This document shows, in pieces, positions 61,667 through 64,000 of a stretch of 64,000 bases of DNA. Origin of the DNA: Deltaproteobacteria bacterium RIFCSPHIGHO2_02_FULL_40_28 (GTDB lineage: Bacteria > UBA10199 > 2-12-FULL-40-28). Under the pieces are notes generated by a model, which did not search any database, was not told the origin of the DNA, and saw only the letters and a program-made list of their open reading frames with translations. Position numbers and translations under genes: made by a program. Where the stretch lies: NCBI GenBank assembly GCA_001798135.1, contig MGRJ01000006.1:31651-95650 (forward strand). The letters run 5' to 3'. How positions within the stretch are numbered: position 1 is the first letter of the stretch; the number at the start of each line of letters is the position of its first letter.

Positions 61667-63934
61667 TTACACTAAACGCGCTAAAACCTCAATGGGTCTT
61701 ACAGAGCGCACCAGGGTAGCTCCAGCGGCTGGACTTCTTTTTGCAAATGAAAAAGATGTATCAGAAGAAAGTGTATCAACTTCAGCAAACTCTCTTAAAT
61801 GTGCAAGCGCTTCCTCTACTGCTTCGGGTTCACCGTGTTTGATAATTTGAGCAAGCTCGTCAAAATCATATCCTGCATCAACAAGTAGCCCAATGGTTTC
61901 CACGTCATAACCATCAGACTCTAAAACTTGCATGATATCGGTAGTACCTACTGGATCACTAGTTCTTTGTGGCCCTCTAGGAGGTGGGCCATTACGCGAA
62001 GGAGTAGAACCTCCACGTCCTCCCCTTTTTTGCAGCATGGGAACAAATTCTCCTGTAGCGTTACGTGTATAAGGTCTCAGCATCTCTCCATAACGAACGG
62101 TGATGGTATTCATGCCCATTAAGGGGGGTAAATCACGCACTCCATTTAATCTCACAACAAGAGCATCTACCGTGGCACTAGGAAAAGTGGGGCCTAAATT
62201 TTCAGGGAGACTAAACCCAATTTCATCATCATGAAAAAATTCAACACCAAGGACACTGATACCAAGGGTTTGTGGCAATCGAATAAGATAAGGGGGTTCT
62301 CCTGGTTCATCCCAATCAATATTCACTTCAAGAAAACCACCAAGATTTTGTTCTAAAGTGGCTAAAGAATCCAAAATCCAAAAACTACTGGCACGCGTTT
62401 CGGCTTCATCTTCTTCCAAAAGGGCTTGGGCGGTTATAGCGTTGCCATAGCGCCTCTGTAACTCTGCTGTAATCCCTACAAAATCAAAAAAGTGGTTTAA
62501 TTGACTCAAAGCACCTTGCGTAAGCCCAACTTGTCTATGGGCTTTTTCAAGCACTAAATCACTCCATCCTGCAGGAGGGTGTTTCAACATTTTTCTTATT
62601 TCCCCAAAAGCCATGTTGGCTTGTTGTATCCTGGAAATTAAACGGGTTATTGTGTACGCAATGAGGTGTCTTTCCCAATCATTGGTAATATTTTTTCCTT
62701 GTAAAAGATCCTGTAAACCAGCAATAGCCATGGCAAAATCAAAGGCAGATTGCCCTAGAGCCGCCATCGCAAGGCCAGGATCCCTCTCTCGATACATCAT
62801 CCCTCGGCCTAAATTAGAATACCCTGAATGAATTAAAAGGGCACTTACAACACCTCTCTCTCCCCACCTTACAAGGCGATCATAGTCATCGGTTCCAAAG
62901 GGATAATTAAATCTTTGCACAACGGCAATATCTCTGTTGTCTACACGATAAGAATCAAATATAGCACCTTGAGTCGCATGGTGAGTTTGTGTATATTCAG
63001 CATCTTCAGCCTGTGCTTTTTCTAAAACCAAAGCTACGTTGCTCCACCAAAGTAATGTCATTTTGTGTGCCAAAAGATCAGCCCCTGCATAGGCCATGGC
63101 AGCAGAGTGAGGATGAACTCTTTGAGATACAAATCCTTTCCCTAAATTTAAAAAACCTTCTGCAGCATTAAACAGAGTAAGCGCAGCCCGATAGGGGTTT
63201 TTCCCTTTTTGCATTTGTTCTGCCTGAGTTAAACTGTTTCCAATGCGTCCTAAAACTTCCGGATTAATACCAAACAAAGAATCTGGGAAAGGAAGTGGAA
63301 AACCATCTGGAGAATACTGAGGTATGGGCGGTTGAGTGGTGAGAACAATCATCAGGGTATCTGGATCAATAGATAATTGAAAACGCGTGCGTAATTTATC
63401 GGCGTCATCATAGGGATATTCATACTCTTGAAATTCGGGGATCTCCTCTGGGGGAAGCTCATCACCTGGCTCCAATCCTAAATCAACCCTTCGCCTTGCT
63501 TGATAACTCTCTGTTGTTTCTGCTACTCGTCTTGTTAAAAACTCCCTTTGTTCACCTGACAAATAAGCGCTCTCTAAGATTTCTCCAAACCAGGCTCTGG
63601 CATTGGCCAAATCAGAAAGGGTTTGCCGACTGGCTTCGGCTAACAAGGTTATACCATCTAAACTGCGAAGCATCTCTAGATCGGAAATAGTAAGTACACC
63701 AGAAACTATGCTATTTTGGGTTTCCAGCCCACTTCTTTCGGTCATAAGAGTTTCTCTTTGTTCGGCAATTGCAGCTTCTACCTCTTCTATTTCTCTCGTT
63801 CCATCTGTCATACCTTCCACTTCATCTAAAACATGCAGCATACGATTAACACAAAAGATAATGGCTTCCCTCACTAAAAAAACCACACGGACAGAAGCCT
63901 CATCATCCCCAAATTCATCACTAGGTGGATTCAC
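61667..63934 (-). CDS. Large unknown protein, probably 5'-truncated by an IS30-type element
   Basis: 755 codons from GTG 63934, which overlaps the transposase stop at 63921. The real start is probably lost. Mostly helical: a coiled-coil-like N-terminal part (EEVEAAIAEQRETLMTERSG) and a helical centre (RAALTLFNAAEGFLNLGKGF, LAMAALGQSAFDFAMAIAG) that could be TPR-like. A beta-rich part follows (PQTLGISVLGVEFFHDDEIG), then a Gly/Arg/Pro linker, and a C-terminal UBA-like segment (VETIGLLVDAGYDFDELAQI). No signal peptide in the part seen. Family unknown. The last 10 codons form the 33-bp direct repeat. Confidence 0.6.
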   Translation of the reverse strand: MNPPSDEFGDDEASVRVVFLVREAIIFCVNRMLHVLDEVEGMTDGTREIEEVEAAIAEQRETLMTERSGLETQNSIVSGVLTISDLEMLRSLDGITLLAEASRQTLSDLANARAWFGEILESAYLSGEQREFLTRRVAETTESYQARRRVDLGLEPGDELPPEEIPEFQEYEYPYDDADKLRTRFQLSIDPDTLMIVLTTQPPIPQYSPDGFPLPFPDSLFGINPEVLGRIGNSLTQAEQMQKGKNPYRAALTLFNAAEGFLNLGKGFVSQRVHPHSAAMAYAGADLLAHKMTLLWWSNVALVLEKAQAEDAEYTQTHHATQGAIFDSYRVDNRDIAVVQRFNYPFGTDDYDRLVRWGERGVVSALLIHSGYSNLGRGMMYRERDPGLAMAALGQSAFDFAMAIAGLQDLLQGKNITNDWERHLIAYTITRLISRIQQANMAFGEIRKMLKHPPAGWSDLVLEKAHRQVGLTQGALSQLNHFFDFVGITAELQRRYGNAITAQALLEEDEAETRASSFWILDSLATLEQNLGGFLEVNIDWDEPGEPPYLIRLPQTLGISVLGVEFFHDDEIGFSLPENLGPTFPSATVDALVVRLNGVRDLPPLMGMNTITVRYGEMLRPYTRNATGEFVPMLQKRGGRGGSTPSRNGPPPRGPQRTSDPVGTTDIMQVLESDGYDVETIGLLVDAGYDFDELAQIIKHGEPEAVEEALAHLREFAEVDTLSSDTSFSFAKRSPAAGATLVRSVRPIEVLARLV
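61668..61700. repeat. 33-bp direct repeat, right copy
   Basis: Exact match to 60241-60273, located at the very 3' end of the large gene (its last codons). Together the copies bracket 1.4 kb holding only the ATPase gene. Confidence 0.9.
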
Positions 63935-64000
63935 ATTTGAAGTGCAACACCTGGTTAATAAAGACCTCGGCAGGTGTTAAATAACCGAGGCACTTACGAG
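63921..64000 (-). mobile_element. IS30-family transposase C-terminus, partial at right edge
   Basis: The minus-strand frame from the window edge reads RKCLGYLTPAEVFINQVLHF, then KCEST and TAG. RKCLGYxTPxEVF is the highly conserved end of IS30-family DDE transposases, beyond the last catalytic Glu. The remainder lies outside the window. It abuts the 5' end of the 755-codon gene with no clear terminal repeat in between. Confidence 0.78.

Overview
The window is a chromosomal segment of an AT-rich (roughly 40% GC by eye) Gram-negative bacterium. I infer an uncultured deltaproteobacterial or Bdellovibrionota-type lineage. The support is a Bdellovibrio-type bacterial histone, paired DUF507 genes, an SspB-like ClpXP adaptor with a long charged linker, a kinase/sigma-54-activator fusion protein, an outer-membrane porin, RND efflux and many secreted lipoproteins. 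No rRNA marker is present, so the placement is inference.

Layout. 1-5.1 kb: coaB (cut by the left edge), coaC, AMMECR1, a SprT-like gene, two DUF507 genes and groES-groEL. 5.2-13.8 kb: a receiver-only response regulator, two lipoproteins, a 1389-aa kinase/ATPase/GAF/sigma-54 regulator and a strongly expressed porin with a structured leader. 13.8-18.2 kb: tmk-holB-metG, a lipoprotein and a homocysteine methyltransferase. 18.2-23.9 kb (minus): obgE-proB-proA-rsfS-gpmI-comF. 24-27.7 kb: a delta-60-repeat secreted protein sits between this operon and its usual partners rplU-rpmA. 27.8-34.5 kb: an RND adaptor, a nucleoside phosphorylase, a ribonucleotide-reductase-like protein whose active-site motif is lost, mutY, the histone, tRNA-Lys, and an RHH-nucleotidyltransferase next to a decayed HEPN toxin. 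34.5-40.1 kb: acrB-tolC-MFS. 40.2-49.4 kb: tRNA-Leu, ribF-aroE, a small membrane protein, a response regulator, pcrA/uvrD, glmS, an L,D-transpeptidase and a Ddl-like ligase. 49.4-55.7 kb: an HpnA-like gene with a membrane protein, a Panacea-MazF toxin-antitoxin pair, a periplasmic amidohydrolase and an AidB-like dehydrogenase. 55.8-60.2 kb: tmRNA, then an islet with higBA and a Bro-N gene, then sspB, smpB and a [2Fe-2S] ferredoxin. 60.2-64 kb: a DUF4143 ATPase cassette bounded by 33-bp direct repeats, a large unknown gene cut at its 5' end, and an IS30-family transposase tail at the right edge.

Two themes stand out. First, small palindromic repeats are frequent. They sit between genes and also supply protein sequence: an in-frame 20-codon insertion in PcrA/UvrD, and the C-terminal tails of ComF, the methyltransferase and the ferredoxin. 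Second, the 55.8-60 kb region gathers the ribosome-rescue machinery: tmRNA with an unusually long 19-residue tag, SmpB, and SspB with a ClpX-binding tail. A toxin-antitoxin and phage-gene islet has apparently inserted beside tmRNA. The most unusual single items are the inactive-looking NrdJ relative, the bacterial histone, the 33-bp-repeat ATPase cassette and the palindrome inside UvrD.
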